A DNA stretch of 64,000 bases from Owenia fusiformis. Lineage: Eukaryota; Annelida; Polychaeta; Sabellida; Oweniidae. Below are positions 48,750 to 62,216 of this stretch, piece after piece. A model generated the notes under the pieces. It made no database searches. It saw nothing but the letters and a program-made list of their open reading frames with translations, and was not told where the DNA came from. Position 1 is the stretch's first letter, and each line of letters opens with the position of its first letter. Made by a program: the position numbers and the translations under genes. The stretch is taken from the NCBI GenBank assembly GCA_903813345.2, contig CAIIXF020000003.1, positions 3,624,109 to 3,688,108 of the forward strand. The letters run 5' to 3'.

Positions 48750-49052
48750 AAGGAGGATTGGCTCCCAGGATCGAAACTCGATATTTTCCAACAATGAAAA
48801 CGTCGAAATGTCGTTATTTTCTGAAATTAAAACCGACTATAAATTCAAAATAAACAGTTCAAAAGATTCGAACCAATATCTCGATCATTTCTTGTGAGTT
48901 TTGGAATTTTTCGTTTGGAAATAAGACCAAAATTCACGATTTAAATGTTGAAGTGAACAAAATGGCGGCTGTTTGAATTCGAATTTTGTATTACGACATA
49001 CCCATATATGGGACAGAATATCGGTGGTGCACTCTGGGAGCCAATCCTCCTT
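48750..49052. mobile_element. 303-bp TIR element, perfect 19-bp ends
   Basis: AAGGAGGATTGGCTCCCAG (48750-48768) is exactly inverted at 49034-49052. The flanks are also weakly inverted (CAAAATA and GTATTTTG). Confidence 0.78.
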
Positions 49053-49989
49053 GACAAAATACGTTAAAGTAACAGAAACCTTGTGAATCAAGATTAAGAC
49101 ATTCCACTGTCTCGAAAACATCATTTTTCAACATGTACAATCTCATTTACATTATCCAGCTACGATCTTTGCCCATGTTCCCGTTGTTTACATTTCCAAT
49201 TAGGCCTATACAAGTTAACTATCTGATTAGCAGGGTTTCATCAATGACCTGTGTTTTTCAGAAGATCGAATAATAAACAAAGATTAATTTGCAAGAGCCT
49301 AACTTTATATACTTTTCTCAACCGTTTCTAGTATAGATCATCGATTGGGGATGCCAATTGAGCCAAGACCTCCTCAACGGTAACGAACTTCATTTCACAT
49401 AATAGCCACCTAAATAAGAACATCGACCGTTACCAATTCACCGTTACCAAAAATGATGAGTTTAAGGCAAATTAAAAGTGCAGAGAAGGTTATCAGTAAG
49501 TTCAACGCTCAAATAATCTCATTTGATGGCAGAGTCCAAAAATTGGAACATCAATTCGTCTTGGCTGTCTTAACTGGTTTACTTTCACTAATTGATGAAA
49601 TCGTTTCGTGAACTTGAAAAAGTGAATTATATTAATCTCAGCAGTGTCAAGTGTAAACATTATTTTCCCCCTTCTGTGTTTATTTTTACTCGCTTGGTTT
49701 TGGATAATATAGGTTCGGTTGAACTGATTTCACACGATTATCACAGTGCTTATCGTACGCCACCTATTGATTAAGTTGTCAATGCCAAAATATAAGGCAA
49801 AGCATGACAATTCAAATTAATGAAAAACAAGAAAGCAAGATATAAAACATATTAAGGCAAGAAAAATGCAAAGTGGTGCAATGGACTGGCATTGCAGAAT
49901 TGCAGAGAATGGTAAAGTAATAAACACAATGTGCTCATGCGTCTCGACTTCGAACATGTACTATAAGATACAGTACATGTGGACACTGG

Positions 49990-50125
49990 AAGTTGTATAA
50001 AGACCTTTTTGATCCGTTACGAGGTTTTTTGCCCGTCCTCGCCCTCAATATAGATACTGAGAGTGAGGACGGGCAAAAAACCGTTAAGGACCCAAAAATT
50101 GGGACCAAAAAGGACTTGATACAAG
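49990..50125. mobile_element. Small hairpin MITE with 17-bp perfect inner stem
   Basis: GTTTTTTGCCCGTCCTC (50024-50040) pairs exactly with 50065-50081. The outer ends TTGTATAAAGACCTTTTT and AAAAAGGACTTGATACAA also pair. Confidence 0.72.
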
Positions 50126-52174
50126 TTCCTGCACATATAGACAATAAATAATGTTTCTCTTTATACTAGATGGCTCAGACAAGATTCAGGGGGGGGGGAT
50201 CTTCGATGATTTTGTCTCGCCCATAAATCGACCTGTGTACGTTAATAGATGTGCATGGGCGACAGCATTGTGTCAGTAATGATGTAATTAACTTAAACTT
50301 GCCCCGGACTGAATTAAATTAATTCATTTTATTCAGATTTAATGAGTTCATTATCCATCGACATGCTATTACAGAATTAACATTACAAGAACTAACAAAA
50401 TAGAAATATAGTAAGATTGATTTTGATTGATGTACGAATCACCGCCATATTGTATCACGTGACTTCACTTCATGCTGATGTTCTTTGCTTTTCGGAATCA
50501 AAACAGGTAATTGTATTATTAGTTTCCATTAAATATAAATCTTAATTGTATTGAACTGACTAACGGAATCGTTCCAGGATCTTATGTGCTTTCATATTCG
50601 TTAGTTCATCTGTAATATAGATAGACTGTATTCTACACGTATTCTACAACACTTATAGTGGTTTTTACTCTTGATCGACGCGTAAACAAGGAAATCTCAT
50701 ACCAGGAGCGTATCCGGCCAACTACAGATGATACGGAAAATATGCAATCTCTGAAATTCTAATTTCAACAGCAAAGGTGTAATATGGTCGCATTTGAGAA
50801 TTGAGTTGTTCAATAGACGCTTTTCTAAATAGCTTTGAAATCCCGCTGAAGTCTCGTTTTAAGAGAGGTTTTAGGAGATCTGCAATTTCAACAATTAAAG
50901 ACTAAAATGTTCTTCTATTTGATGCATTATTTGTATTCTTTAATGTGTACTTACCTACACACATTCGATTTGCACTGTTATTTACCTTTATTTAGCCTTC
51001 AAAGCTATTTAAAGATTTTCAAGTTTTCTCATGTTTTCTCGTAACTCGTATATTCATCATAATATTAAATGGCTCTAAAATAGACCTCTCAAGGTACAAA
51101 AATGACAATTTATGCACTAAAACAACGAACACGATGTTCTGGCTGTTACAAAATTTAGCGCCGAAATTTAAAGAATATCGAAAAATTAACCGGAGAAAAT
51201 TCTGAATCCAATGTTGGGCACATTACCACATCAAAACTATATGCCTTCAATTTTATGTATCGTATATTATTTCACTGTAGATTTAATAGATACGCACATT
51301 ACAATGATAATATGTAATATGAGCGTAAACGGATAAACACTTTTCCATAGAATCTGAATGAAAGGAAACTTAATAGATCATCAAATGATACGATTAAGCT
51401 CATTTTGTTAAGCCAGTCAGCGTCCTAAACAAAAATAGTTGATTTGAAAAGCTTATACTACCTACTGTTTTGCCCACGTAAGCCGATCATATTATCATTA
51501 AATATATGGTTGCCGTAGTTAACGATGAATGCGGGTGTTTATTTACGCCTATATATACGTTAATAATGCCTAATTACGTCAATGTGGACGTGAATTACGT
51601 TGTTTAGACGACTGTGTTAAATTCCACAGGTATAAACAACATATTAACATGTATAAACAAACTCCTGTATGCATTTTAGATCTTCGTTAATCATATTCAA
51701 AGGCGTAATTTTACGTCTACATAGACGTAAAAAGACAGTAATAGCGCCTGCGTTCATTAGGTATCTTGGCCAACCATCTAAAGTAGTTCTGTTTATCACG
51801 TCCATTTTTGAGAAAGTCATTATATGCTCAAAGATTATGTTGCATATCCTGTTATTACATTTGGAATACGCCCTCGCTGTCCATTTGATCGGCGTCATCC
51901 TGTTGTTTTCGTTCGTAAATGATATACGGCTTCTTTGAAATTTCACGCTTACCACTGATACAAAGAAAACAAGTCTATGCGTTTACAAAAATAGAGATGG
52001 ATTCAAGGACATATTTCAATTTGCATCGGATTTCCAAATAAGGCCATATAAAAGAGTATATACAGGTACGATTGTAAATTAGTATTATTCAGTTACATAT
52101 ATATAGAGTGACATATGGACCAAAGGTTTCTACGTAGCCAATCTCTAACAGTACAATGCGGTAGTGTACCGAGG
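50126..52174. other. Intergenic; no supported gene
   Basis: AT-rich; a G9-10 run at about 50190. Open frames near 51640-51955 overlap on both strands with no recognisable domain. Confidence 0.45.
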
Positions 52175-52346
52175 CCGGCGTAAAAGAAAGTATGGTCCCT
52201 AGGGGATTATGGTCCCCTTTCCTTACGGCCCTTACTGGCCCTGACTGTGTATAAATAATAAGGAAAAAAATTGTAATTAGGTCACCATATAAATCAATAG
52301 AGAGTAGGACCAAAATTTGATAGGACCACCTACCCTTTTACAACGG
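52175..52346. mobile_element. 172-bp MITE, same family as 1504-1676 (copy B)
   Basis: The interior matches copy A almost base for base, in the same orientation. Its ends are slightly decayed (CCGGCGTAAAAG and CTTTTACAACGG). Confidence 0.85.
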
Positions 52347-53399
52347 TACTGTCCAGTACCGTGAAATATATGCGGAGGCATTAAAAGTTCAGTGTCTGAT
52401 AGGTAACGAAATAAATCTAGTTTTTAGTTTGAACCCCCCCCCCAAGCTAGATACCATTAAAGTTGACCGCGGAGTTTTCGTGCACTCAGTCTTTCGTGGA
52501 CATTGGATTTTCGCGGTGACATTACCATATAAAGTCATTGCGAATTCTTAAAAATGTCACAACAGTAGGCATTCTATTTTATGTTGCATGCATCTTGACG
52601 AAGACAGCATCAGGTAAAATCAACCATTCCAAGGCAAATGAGTCAAAATTGCAAAAAATCAAATGTTAAATTTGTCGGATAGCAAGCTGAAATGGGTTTG
52701 CCTCTCCCCGAAATTGGCGTTTCTTTAGTTTCCCATTAGATATTGAACTTCCGATGCCCCCCTCCCCTTAAGGAACCGGAGACAAAAACAATTCGACACG
52801 GCATCGTGTCACCTACTCTAACGGCATCATATGCTTCCATGATTTCAGAGTACTTGATATTATATATAATTAAATACCTTTGTGTAGTATTCTAAGAAAA
52901 GCCCATCACTTTATTCTAAAAGAAAACGTTCACCATATATCAGTCAGAATAATCTCATACAATATCACAAGATACCCGGGGTTGCATTTCCGATTCCTTC
53001 CGTCTTTCTTAGAAAGAAAAGTGATTGAATTCAAAGAAACGAAGACCTACTTGGAATTCGTTCTGTTCACGGCGTTCGTTATTAAGTGCTGTTTAGAAAA
53101 ATTGAACAGTGTTCTTCGCGTCAATTATCTTAACTAAAGTACTGGATGAAAATAAATAAAATCAATTATACAATCTTGAGCCTAAAATATCATCTCTTCA
53201 TGTTGTAATACTGTGTGGTTTCACAAGACCAACGTCTTCGCATATTGGGTTTCTTAAATACATTATATCAAATGATTATATCCACGGTCGTCAGATCAGA
53301 TTATTTAGTTATATTCTGGGACCAATACCAGTTTAACAGACAACTCAAGCATAGGATTATTCAGTTATATTCAGTTATATTCTCTGACCGATGTTAATT

Positions 53400-53575
53400 A
53401 AACATACAGCTCAACCTCTAGACGAATGAAGCCTTAGACAAATACTCTCCTTGACAACCCATCTCCCGGACAACTCATCCCAAGACAATTCAATTTCTAG
53501 ACAACTCATCCTTAGACAAATACACTCCTAGAAAACCCAAAATGTAGAAAATTCATCTCCTGGACTACTCATCCA
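53400..53575. repeat. Degenerate short tandem repeat around (T)AGACAACTCATC
   Basis: Variants of TAGACAA(C/A)TCATCC or GGACAACTCATC recur about every 15-20 bp (for example near 53419, 53437, 53453, 53467, 53497 and 53512). Copies are diverged. Confidence 0.5.
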
Positions 53576-53640
53576 GGTCAGCGGTAGCGCGTGTGTACCT
53601 GTTACACAATAGGTCCCGAATTCGATCCTCGGTTCAGTCA
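53575..53640 (+). repeat. tRNA-derived SINE-like segment (Val-like)
   Basis: GGTCAGCGGTAGCGCG resembles an A box, and GAATTCGATCCTCGG, about 35 bp later, resembles a B box. The anticodon-like arm ACCTGTTACACAATAGGT is off-size, so it is not a working tRNA. Confidence 0.5.
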
Positions 53641-53644
53641 AGAC

Positions 53645-54037
53645 TAAGGGTGCATTTTCGTATGCCAGCGGGCGCAATCCACCCACACAGCACTTAATGA
53701 GCCTTGTCAGCAGGTATCACGAAAAGGAAAAAAAGCTCCGCGATGCAAATTACATGCTCACATGTTTTCAAAAATAACAGCTCATTCAAGCGCAATTAAA
53801 TCTTTTAATACCCCTATGCCAACTTTGTTAGTTGCACTCGTTCTGGTCAATCGCTGGAGTACCACAGGGATGCCATTGACACAAACGTTGGTCTGTGTGC
53901 GCTTGAATGAGTTGTTTTTGTTAAAAACATGCAAGCAAGCAATTCACACCGTGAGGTCCATTGATCGTTTTCATGATAAGGCTCATTAACTGGTGTGCGG
54001 GTGTATTGCACCCGCGTGTATACGAAAATACAGCCTT
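53645..54037. mobile_element. Foldback element of about 390 bp (copy 1)
   Basis: The arms (TAAGGGTGCATTTTCGTATG, TTAATGAGCCTT, ACATGTTTTC and CTCATTCAAGCGC) recur inverted in the right half (CGCTTGAATGAG, AAAACATG, AAGGCTCATTAA, ATACGAAAATACAGCCTTA). Arms of about 180 bp. A diverged copy lies at 56126-56510. Confidence 0.8.
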
Positions 54038-54099
54038 AATTTGCTTGTTTGCATAACGTTCTTCAGGGTGTTTGACTGAGTGATCACAACTCGAAGGTA

Positions 54100-54197
54100 T
54101 GTACTTGTATGACTATGTATGAGTGCACATTGTGTACTTGTATGACTATGTATGAGTGCACATTGTGTACTTGTGTGGCTATGTATGAATGCACATA
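54100..54197. repeat. 33-bp tandem repeat, three copies
   Basis: The unit begins GTACTTGTATGACTATGTAT and ends GAGTGCACATTGT. The first two copies are identical and the third has a few changes. Confidence 0.88.
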
Positions 54198-54995
54198 AAA
54201 GAACACAGAGCTCCGTCAAGGAGGAGTTCCTTGGTCTGCCTTTCATGATTCCCTAAGTTAATTACGACTGTACATATACGGGATATACCCAAGAGGTATT
54301 GCTCACCTTCATTGGTGGTAAACAAACTGCAAAAATAGACAATAAACCCCTGGACATCCTTTACATCATAACATTATGGTCTTATTTGCACTCCTGGATA
54401 TTTTGTGTTTGATTTCACCAATTCGAGAATTCCAGAGATTGAATATTTTGTGTAAACTAGGTAGCACGGAATCATTAATCAAAAACCTGATTTGTTTAGG
54501 ACGAATAAGTTAACTAAATTATGCAACTGTAGAATCATTAATTGCAAGTACTTACCTCAATTAAAAGATTCAATATTTTCATAAAATCTGAAATCTGATA
54601 TTCTTGACAATGCGAAATATATGTTTGCCACAATTACGGGTGTATGTTAACCAATATTTGAAGTTACTATTGATTGAATTATTTATTAACGGTAACTTTA
54701 TTTGTCATTTGTCTTATGAATTGTATTTATTCAACAATTTTTGACACTCAAAACCATATTATTAGAAATAAAAATCAATTAGGCACTGAATGAAGATAAA
54801 TATAGAAACGAACATAGAGATAAATCAATAAAAGTTGAATTAACGCGATACTAGAAAATAATAACTGACATTCAAAGTATCTTGTATCGAAATTACATTT
54901 TCTCAAATCCCCTTATAAACTACTCATACTCTTAATGTTCACTTCCCTCCAAAAGTTTAGCAAACGGAAAATTTAACTTGATGGATTATTAGAAA

Positions 54996-55100
54996 AAAGG
55001 TTGTCGAGTTGGCCGAGAGGGCTTCAGCGCCAGCACGCTCAAACTAGGTGAGTAGGTGCCGTAGCCACGAGGTTGCGAGTTCGTGACGCGTGTGCTCCTT
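54996..55100 (+). repeat. tRNA-derived sequence (Leu/Ser-like), degenerate
   Basis: GTTGGCCGAGAGGG fits an A box. After a long variable-arm-like stretch, GAGGTTGCGAGTTCGTGAC resembles a B box. The acceptor stem does not pair cleanly, so I read it as a SINE head or tRNA pseudogene. Confidence 0.5.
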
Positions 55101-55844
55101 GTGTTTATTCACATTTGAATCTTAATCTTTTTTCTTATATATTACAATTGTTCAGAAATGTATGACAAATTTGATGAATTGTTTCAAATCACAAAACATA
55201 TAAGGCTTTGATAAGTGATCTAAAGGGGGAATTCTGGTTTCCAAATTTATGAAGGGGAGTGTATATCTGTCCTTTTAGAAACATATCTTATTTTGTTGAA
55301 TAACAGTAATTATAACGTGAAACGTCGACCCATCAAGAGGGCGCTAATTTATTATCAACGGTAAAGGCAGAAAAACGTAATGTATAATTGTGTTACATTT
55401 TGTGTTATATTTAACATCGCAATAATGACTTTTTATCTATATGATTATTTCAAAAAATGTCTTAAAATGTTTTCAAAAATTATGGCATTTTTTGCTATTA
55501 TTTTGCTTTTATCATTTAATATATAATGTTTTTTAAATAAATGATATTGAATGATCAGATCATTCTTAATGTCGTGGTCACATTTACCCCGATCTTCAAC
55601 ACCTGCTCCCGGTTGAGAAATATTTTTAAACTGAATGCAATTTTTTAACAAAATGTCCATTGCTAGGCGCCGGTACTGTAATCGGACCAAATTTGACCAC
55701 GAAGACATTTTCCCAATTTCGGAGTTGAAACCCCCATAGTTTAAGCTAATGACAGCCTCCTATAGGATCGGCGGCACTCCCTGGCTATCTTTCTTTCTGA
55801 CAGGGTACAATGAAAATAGTAAAATTACAACGCCACAAAAGAAG

Positions 55845-56125
55845 CCAACAATCGTGCATGATTGATTGAATACACAAAACAAAGAAAAACAAACCCCAAC
55901 CATTGCGAATGATTGATTGAAAAAAGCACAAAACATCAAACAACTACTCAAACCTCTGCTCACGAAAATCGAATACTCAAGACATCAAGATAGTATTCAG
56001 GCAATTATGCATGGCTGCTTGAATAGCACTCTATCAATGAACTACTCAAACCTCTGCGCATGTTTGATTGGATATACAGAATATCATGAAACTGTACTAA
56101 GACCATTGCGCATGGTTGATTGACA
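55845..56125. repeat. Degenerate ~50-bp tandem repeat, about six units
   Basis: Variants of CCATTGCGCATGGTTGATTGA occur near 55852, 55899, 55960, 56004, 56054 and 56103, at roughly 50-bp spacing. Confidence 0.62.
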
Positions 56126-56510
56126 CTGTATTTGTGTATGCCCGCGGTCCTAGTGAACTGCGCAATGACATTCATCCCCAATATCACTAAAAAGACCAAT
56201 AAGCCTGGTAGTGCTTATTCAATACTCATGTGTTTTCAACAAATAAAGCTTATTCAAGCGTACATAATTCTTTTGAAAGACATCACGGTTTATTGCAATC
56301 GAACTCCTGTGGTGCACTAGCAACGAGGTGACGCGGTTGACACACGCAATCAGCCGACAAGGTTGCCACTGCGTAATTAGCGGTTTAAATGCGCTTGGAT
56401 GAACTATTTTTGTTGAAAATGTGTGAGTGCGTAATTTGCAACGCATGGGCTCATTATTTTTTCGTGATACCTAGGTGGAATACTTATTACATAAATGCAA
56501 TGCACAAGCC
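56126..56510. mobile_element. Foldback element, diverged copy of 53645-54037 (copy 2)
   Basis: Shares CATGTGTTTTCAACAAATAAAG with TTATTCAAGCG on the left, and GCGCTTGGATGA, TTTTTGTTGAAAATGTG, GCGTAATTTGC and TTTTTCGTGATACCT on the right, in foldback arrangement. Confidence 0.7.
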
Positions 56511-56793
56511 AGCGGACAGCTCAAAAACAGCCTCTAGATCATTCTATTTTACTTCAACGGCCTTGAATTAAATTTCTTAATTCACATAAAATAACTCACG
56601 GGATATGATTTACTGCAAGCGATTCAAAGGAATGGAAAGATAACAATTTATCTCTAGAAAATATGTTACTCGGGATCTCAAAATTGCATATTTATTACAT
56701 TCTACTGGTGCTAAAGGCGGAAACACAATTGGACAGAAGAGTTCATTATTTTTAAGTGCCATCCAGAAAAATGGACTTCTAGTGGTTTATGTA

Positions 56794-57144
56794 CAGGGTG
56801 AGCCAAAAAGGAAAACCCGAACAAATGTTGACAACTCGGTCATGTATCATGGGTTTGAAATTGAATTTGCAATGTGTAGTTACACTCAATTTACTTTCTC
56901 TTGTATAAATATTATCTCTTATTTTAATGTTATGGGTTATGTCCAGTTGGTGTGACATGTTTCATCAATTATAGGATGGTTTGTAAAATGACCATGGAAT
57001 CGTGACTATATAGGATAGACCAATAAAACTTAGTAGAATGAAAGAACATTGAAAAAGGTTCAATTTTGACAAATCTGATTTAAACCTATGCTGAATGACT
57101 GAGTTATCAACATCTGTTTGGGTTACATTTCTTGGCTCAGCCTA
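56794..57144. mobile_element. MITE of about 350 bp, same family as 3405-4216
   Basis: The left end is TACAGGGTGAGCCAAAAAGG. The right end reverse-complements to a similar AGGCTGAGCCAAGAAATG with one decayed border. It shares the sub-terminal AACCTATGCTGAATGACTGA block with the longer copy. Confidence 0.75.
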
Positions 57145-57261
57145 TGGAAAGAATGATTTGTTTTCCAGGAGGCAAAATTGATCAGTAATTAAGTATAAAT
57201 TGAGTATACCAATACTAATAGTTCTTGACAACAGCGCTTCCGTTTAGGTATCCAGTCTCTC

Positions 57262-57755
57262 GCCTTAAAGCCCCACTATGCGTATTTTCAACTTTTTGGG
57301 CATAATGAAGACTTACTTTTAAATTTCAAAGTTTTCCCAATATATTTACAATTACTTTTAATCTTTCATTAGGCATCAAAAACAGCTCAAACGGGCCACA
57401 TCAAGAAATTATTAAATACATTTTTGATCTGTCAAATTTTTATATATCAAGTTTTTACCAATGTCAATGAAAGATGGCGAAGATGTTTGTAGTACACGAT
57501 TCATTCATTTTTATATAAGTGTCGCCATCTTTTAAATTAAAAATTATTTTAAAACATGCACTTTGTCAAAAATGTGCATACACTACTAAAGATCTCTTAA
57601 TGTCAAATGATGGTTTCTACGTGAGTTATTTCTTTCTCAGTTCAATATTAATGCATATCACACTTTCAATCATACTCGATTGAGTGTGTAAATAACATGT
57701 TTCAATGACTATTTTTTCTTTTTTCCTGCTTAATTAAGTATAGTGGGCCTTTAAG
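57262..57755. mobile_element. TIR/foldback element of about 490 bp
   Basis: CCTTAAAGCCCCACTATGCG at the left pairs with TATAGTGGGCCTTTAAGG at the right. Near the centre AAAGATGGCGA is inverted as TCGCCATCTTTT. Confidence 0.68.
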
Positions 57756-59336
57756 GTAAACATATTCGAAAGCGCGTGACCAGATTGGTCTCTCATAAAT
57801 AAATGACCTATGAAAGATTGTGGGGCTTGCAACTTGTTTTTGGCCTGAATGGTCCGATAGAATTGCAGGAATTCACTTTTGCATTTCGACTCAAATCAAA
57901 TAAAATCATTTTAAGATGCTCTCTGGTGCATTCCTTTCCAATTTTTAGAAACAGCCCGAAGGACAAAACAAACATATAAGTCAAGCCAGTCAATAGCTTA
58001 CAGTAATCTAAGAAGATGTGAAATATAATTATACCAATCCTGCAATTGATTGGTGGATTCTCGAATGGCCATGTATAACCAAGTAAAATAACACTCCGTA
58101 GGGACTTTTAAATCATTATCTAAAAGTGTTGATTCGATTTCCGTTCTAAAGTATTTTTGGCATTTGAACCTAAGATTGCCAAAATAAATTGCTTTCATAA
58201 AAAAGGTGTGCGAGTGTAAGTGTAGGTTTTCTTGCACCACCAAATGAATATTTTGTATTCAAACTATTTTTTTTATTATTTATCGGCCGATGATTTACCG
58301 ATGAATTGGTGCAAATGTGACCTAAGCATTGTAAGGTAAGTGAGACACCTGGTTCTATAAAGCAATCAAGACTAACGAAATAACACCTTCGTTTGGAATT
58401 GGAATTCATAGTAAAGATTACATTTGATAACATTCCAAGATGGAGTGTAAAGTATCAAATGCCCAACTGCAATGCAAGAAACAGAAAGACGCCAAAAGAC
58501 ACAAAGTCACAGAAAAACAACATCTGAAAGCTCAACAGATATAAGATAAACAACGCTCCAATATCCAAATACCCCAAAGGAATTTGAAAAGGAATAGCTC
58601 AGTTTAAACAATGTTTGAGTTGAGTTCTCTTATAATGTGTTTTGCACTTAAAGTCACCCCACTTAGGGCTTTCCTTTTAAAATACCTTGGGAACAATTAA
58701 ATGCATACCGACTGACATAGTATAATATCGATTTATCTGGAAATATAAGAGTTCGTTACATTGATCAAGAAGTTTAAGCTTTACGAATATCAGTCATTTT
58801 AATGGGTTTTTGTTGTTGTGTTTTTCACAGAAAGTTTTAATAAAAGCAATTGTGTATTTTAGATCATTTTCTCATTCATATAAATGTCAACGTCCTCGCC
58901 CGGCGTCCTCGGAGGCATTAAGTGAATAGAGGTAAATCCCAAGGTAAGTATGATCACTGTTAAGTTTTTTAAATGTCCTTTCAAATCATTTTCTCAGCAT
59001 CGGAATTGACATTTTCAGATGTTTCCACAGTGTAACTTCGAAATCATATGAATAAATTATATGAGCTTTAATTGCTAGACCTATTTCAAATGTAATATTT
59101 AATTGCTAAAATATGTACGGGTAAACATTGCAGTGTCAAAGAGTAGGTCAAAATGTATCCCTTTGGTTTAGAATAACCTCCAAATATACGAGTGATTGAA
59201 TTGAATGTGAATTGTCTTGTGTATTGTTGTTCAAATAATGATATAATTTTAAAGCAACGGCGCCTTTGGGATATAGCAAGAGGGAGATTAAACCCAGAGT
59301 TCAAAGATGACATACGCTTATAATGTAAACCTGTAT
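57756..59336. other. Intergenic; no supported gene
   Basis: No repeat, motif or splice-supported exon identified; short frames only. Confidence 0.45.
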
Positions 59337-59645
59337 TGAGATGACATACACCTCTGATTGGTCCAAATCGATAAACAAAAATGGCGGATTCAAAATTTCC
59401 TAATAACGCTTCGAATAATATTATGTTGATTCCTGGCGTATTAACCAATACCATAGCTTGGTATTTCACATCAAGATAAAGGAATATGCTTATATCGATT
59501 AAAACATCACGACGACGCGCTATGTTCGAAAATTAACTGGTGAGAATTTGCGCAAACGAAGGTGGTACGCAACAGACATATTATGTCAGACATCGCTAAA
59601 GCTCTGGGGCTATTTGCCTCCTCTTGGATATAGCAAGGTAACGTT
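59337..59645 (+). repeat. Repeat of about 310 bp (copy 2)
   Basis: Diverged copy of 24490-24805, collinear over its length, with the CCAAT-like GATTGG and AAAATGGCGG blocks kept but the CRE lost. No TIR or poly(A) tail seen. Confidence 0.75.
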
Positions 59646-61230
59646 TCTTGTCAGAGAACCTTACATACAAATTAGTCAAAAACCGTTGACGTTGATTTGC
59701 ATTGGATTTGTTGACCTATGTAGTTGAGAATTTGATAAATGAAACCGAAATTCATATATCTAAAGTCACTCGCTTTTGTTATAATGACTACCAAACTATC
59801 CAGTGTGAAAAGATGAAACGACACCGTCGTTTAGTTGCGGAGATACATCTTGTTATAAATTAATCCCTACTCTCCCATAGGGAGGGACAATATGTATCAA
59901 CTTTTTCTAGCCCTAAATAAGTAAAAAGGTGAATTCTATATTTTTCTTTGACTCCCAGAATAATAATGTGATGCTTAAACGTTGTCTAAGTTTTGATTCT
60001 AGGAACCAGTCACCTGAACCTAAGTAACGTCTAGGCATTAAACGCAAATTCAAACATGACCGTGCTCTATTCGAATTTCTCAACCAATCAGAATGCAGCA
60101 TAGCCAATATAGAACGTTCTCTAATTCTCCATAGATGCACGACCATGCTCTATTCAATCTGCAATTTGCATTGTTTTGAGTGACGTCACATCTCAGCTGC
60201 ACATCTGGGGCTCTGTCCGGGGATAGCTGTTCTTTTTTACTCCCTCCTCCCTCTATATTTATTTTTATTTTATCAACACCCCATGTTTGCATACACCGTA
60301 TAAAATCTAAAACGCGGAGTAAAATAGAACAGCCCAAACAAATTCTAAAATTCTTCCAGCCGACTTCTTGACAGCATGCGTATTCTTCCTCCATGCCCGT
60401 TCCACACGGCTTTTACTAATTTTTATGTTTGAATCGGAATAAATAATGATATTCGGTGAGTGCATTTGTACTAACATTCTGTCCAACGAGTGCTGAATTT
60501 CACCATATTGAATGGCCTATCATTATTTATTCCTTAAATATATGATTTTCAAAGCATTCTTGTTATCATCGTGTAAGTCTATAAGAATGCCGCATCAAAT
60601 GCAGCCCTGGAGTCATTGCCTCAAATGTTTGAACACATCTAGCTAACAGATTGCCTTAACAAGGGATTGTGTTGCATCACACGGGTGAGTAGTTTCATAT
60701 GTCACATTGGTGTAGTGGGACCGATGAAGAGGGAGCTATAGTGGATTCAGATACGCCTATTCGTATAAAATTACGTAATCCACACTGCACTGCAATAAAT
60801 TCCTTGTTTGAAGGCAGAATTAAATTGCAATATGGCATTGCCCTTTTAACGGACGGCTTTTATGATCTATATGTCCTATAAAGTCAGAACGAACTACCCT
60901 TTTCCTCGATAAGAGATATCACTCGCAATTATAAGCCTAAAACTAGGAATTTAATTCAAAATCGTCGGAAAAGTATGAATGCATTTTATAAAGGTTTTCT
61001 TCAAAGTGAGCACAATTTATAAAACACCTGATCAAAGATCGTGTTGAATGTTTATACTTTGCTCGGCTTCTTCACGAGGATATCAATGTATATTTGTAAA
61101 TCGGAGTAGCAGATCAGAGTGTGTTAGACCAAACAACCATATTGAAAAACAGAAAATGTACTTTTAACCTTTTCACTTTTAGCACTCAAATTTCCTTTGA
61201 AAGAAGAATGGATGGGTATTCTACCCATAT

Positions 61231-61515
61231 TCATGATCGCTTTATAGCACTGTGTCTTAAACATGTTAAACCTGCCTTGAAGATGTGCGATACATCAGCG
61301 ATGATGCGCCAAGCAGCGATTCTCTGACACTTTGGGATAGAGTTAACGTTACTAATGGGTGTAGCCCCCTGGGTTGCTCTTAACATCACCAGAAGAGCAT
61401 CGACTATCATGGAAATGTGTACGCACCAAATGCCAGAAATGAAAAGACCAAAGTGTATAACATACCAGGAGGAAAATGAGACATTCAACGCCAAATGCAC
61501 CATGTTCTAGCGCAC
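61231..61515 (-). CDS. Possible membrane-protein exon, unrecognised
   Basis: An open frame of about 90 residues follows a possible acceptor (TGCGCTAG before 61503). It has two hydrophobic stretches (WYVIHFGLFISGIW and MIVDALLVML) and codon use less AT-biased than the flanks. It could join in phase 0 to the candidate exon at 62217-62337. No family is recognised, and chance is a real alternative. Confidence 0.22.
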
Positions 61516-62216
61516 AAAATAAACTCTAATAGCCTCTCGATCCACTACTCCTTCTGAAGCTTTTATTAATTATTTTGAAAACAATCAAACATTTGTCAGG
61601 GAAATATCGACAAAAGTAAATCATGCACTGTTAAAAATAAATGTATTTTTGTCACTAAATCTAATATTTCAAGTATATTTCCGTTTAATTAGATGAATTA
61701 AAGATTGAACTAAATAAGAAGAAAATGCTATGCAGAATATCGAAATTCACAATCGTGGAGTTACTTTCTTAAGAACACTGAAATAAAACCGTTGATTTGA
61801 AGAGCAATTTTCTCAGAAATTATTGATCTACTTAGGAAATCGACTAAGAATAGATAATTGTAATGCTTTAGTATATTTCTGAAACTCATAATTTTGGTAT
61901 TAGTGAACAGCGTGTTCCATAATTATGTATACTATTTTACTTGCTGTAATTCAAAAACATAATTACCATTACGTTGTGGTTGCTAGAGTAAAGTATTAAA
62001 GAGACAATATACTGGGCAAGTCTGAATGAATTAATGAGATATTTTTCCCGTTTCAATGTGATAAAATCATTCTTATATGATGTCCTGCTAAATTAAGTTG
62101 GTCTAAGTTATCTAAGTTATTTAAGTTGTTAGGTACATAGATGAATGTATCAACTCGGTAGTGCCATTCGAGTAAAGAGCACATGCGCAATCTAAAATTT
62201 TTACTTTTTACCTGAA

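Noticed and set aside
53575-55100. Functional tRNA genes
   Set aside because: A- and B-box-like sequences exist, but anticodon loop size and acceptor stems do not fit; read as SINE heads or pseudogenes.
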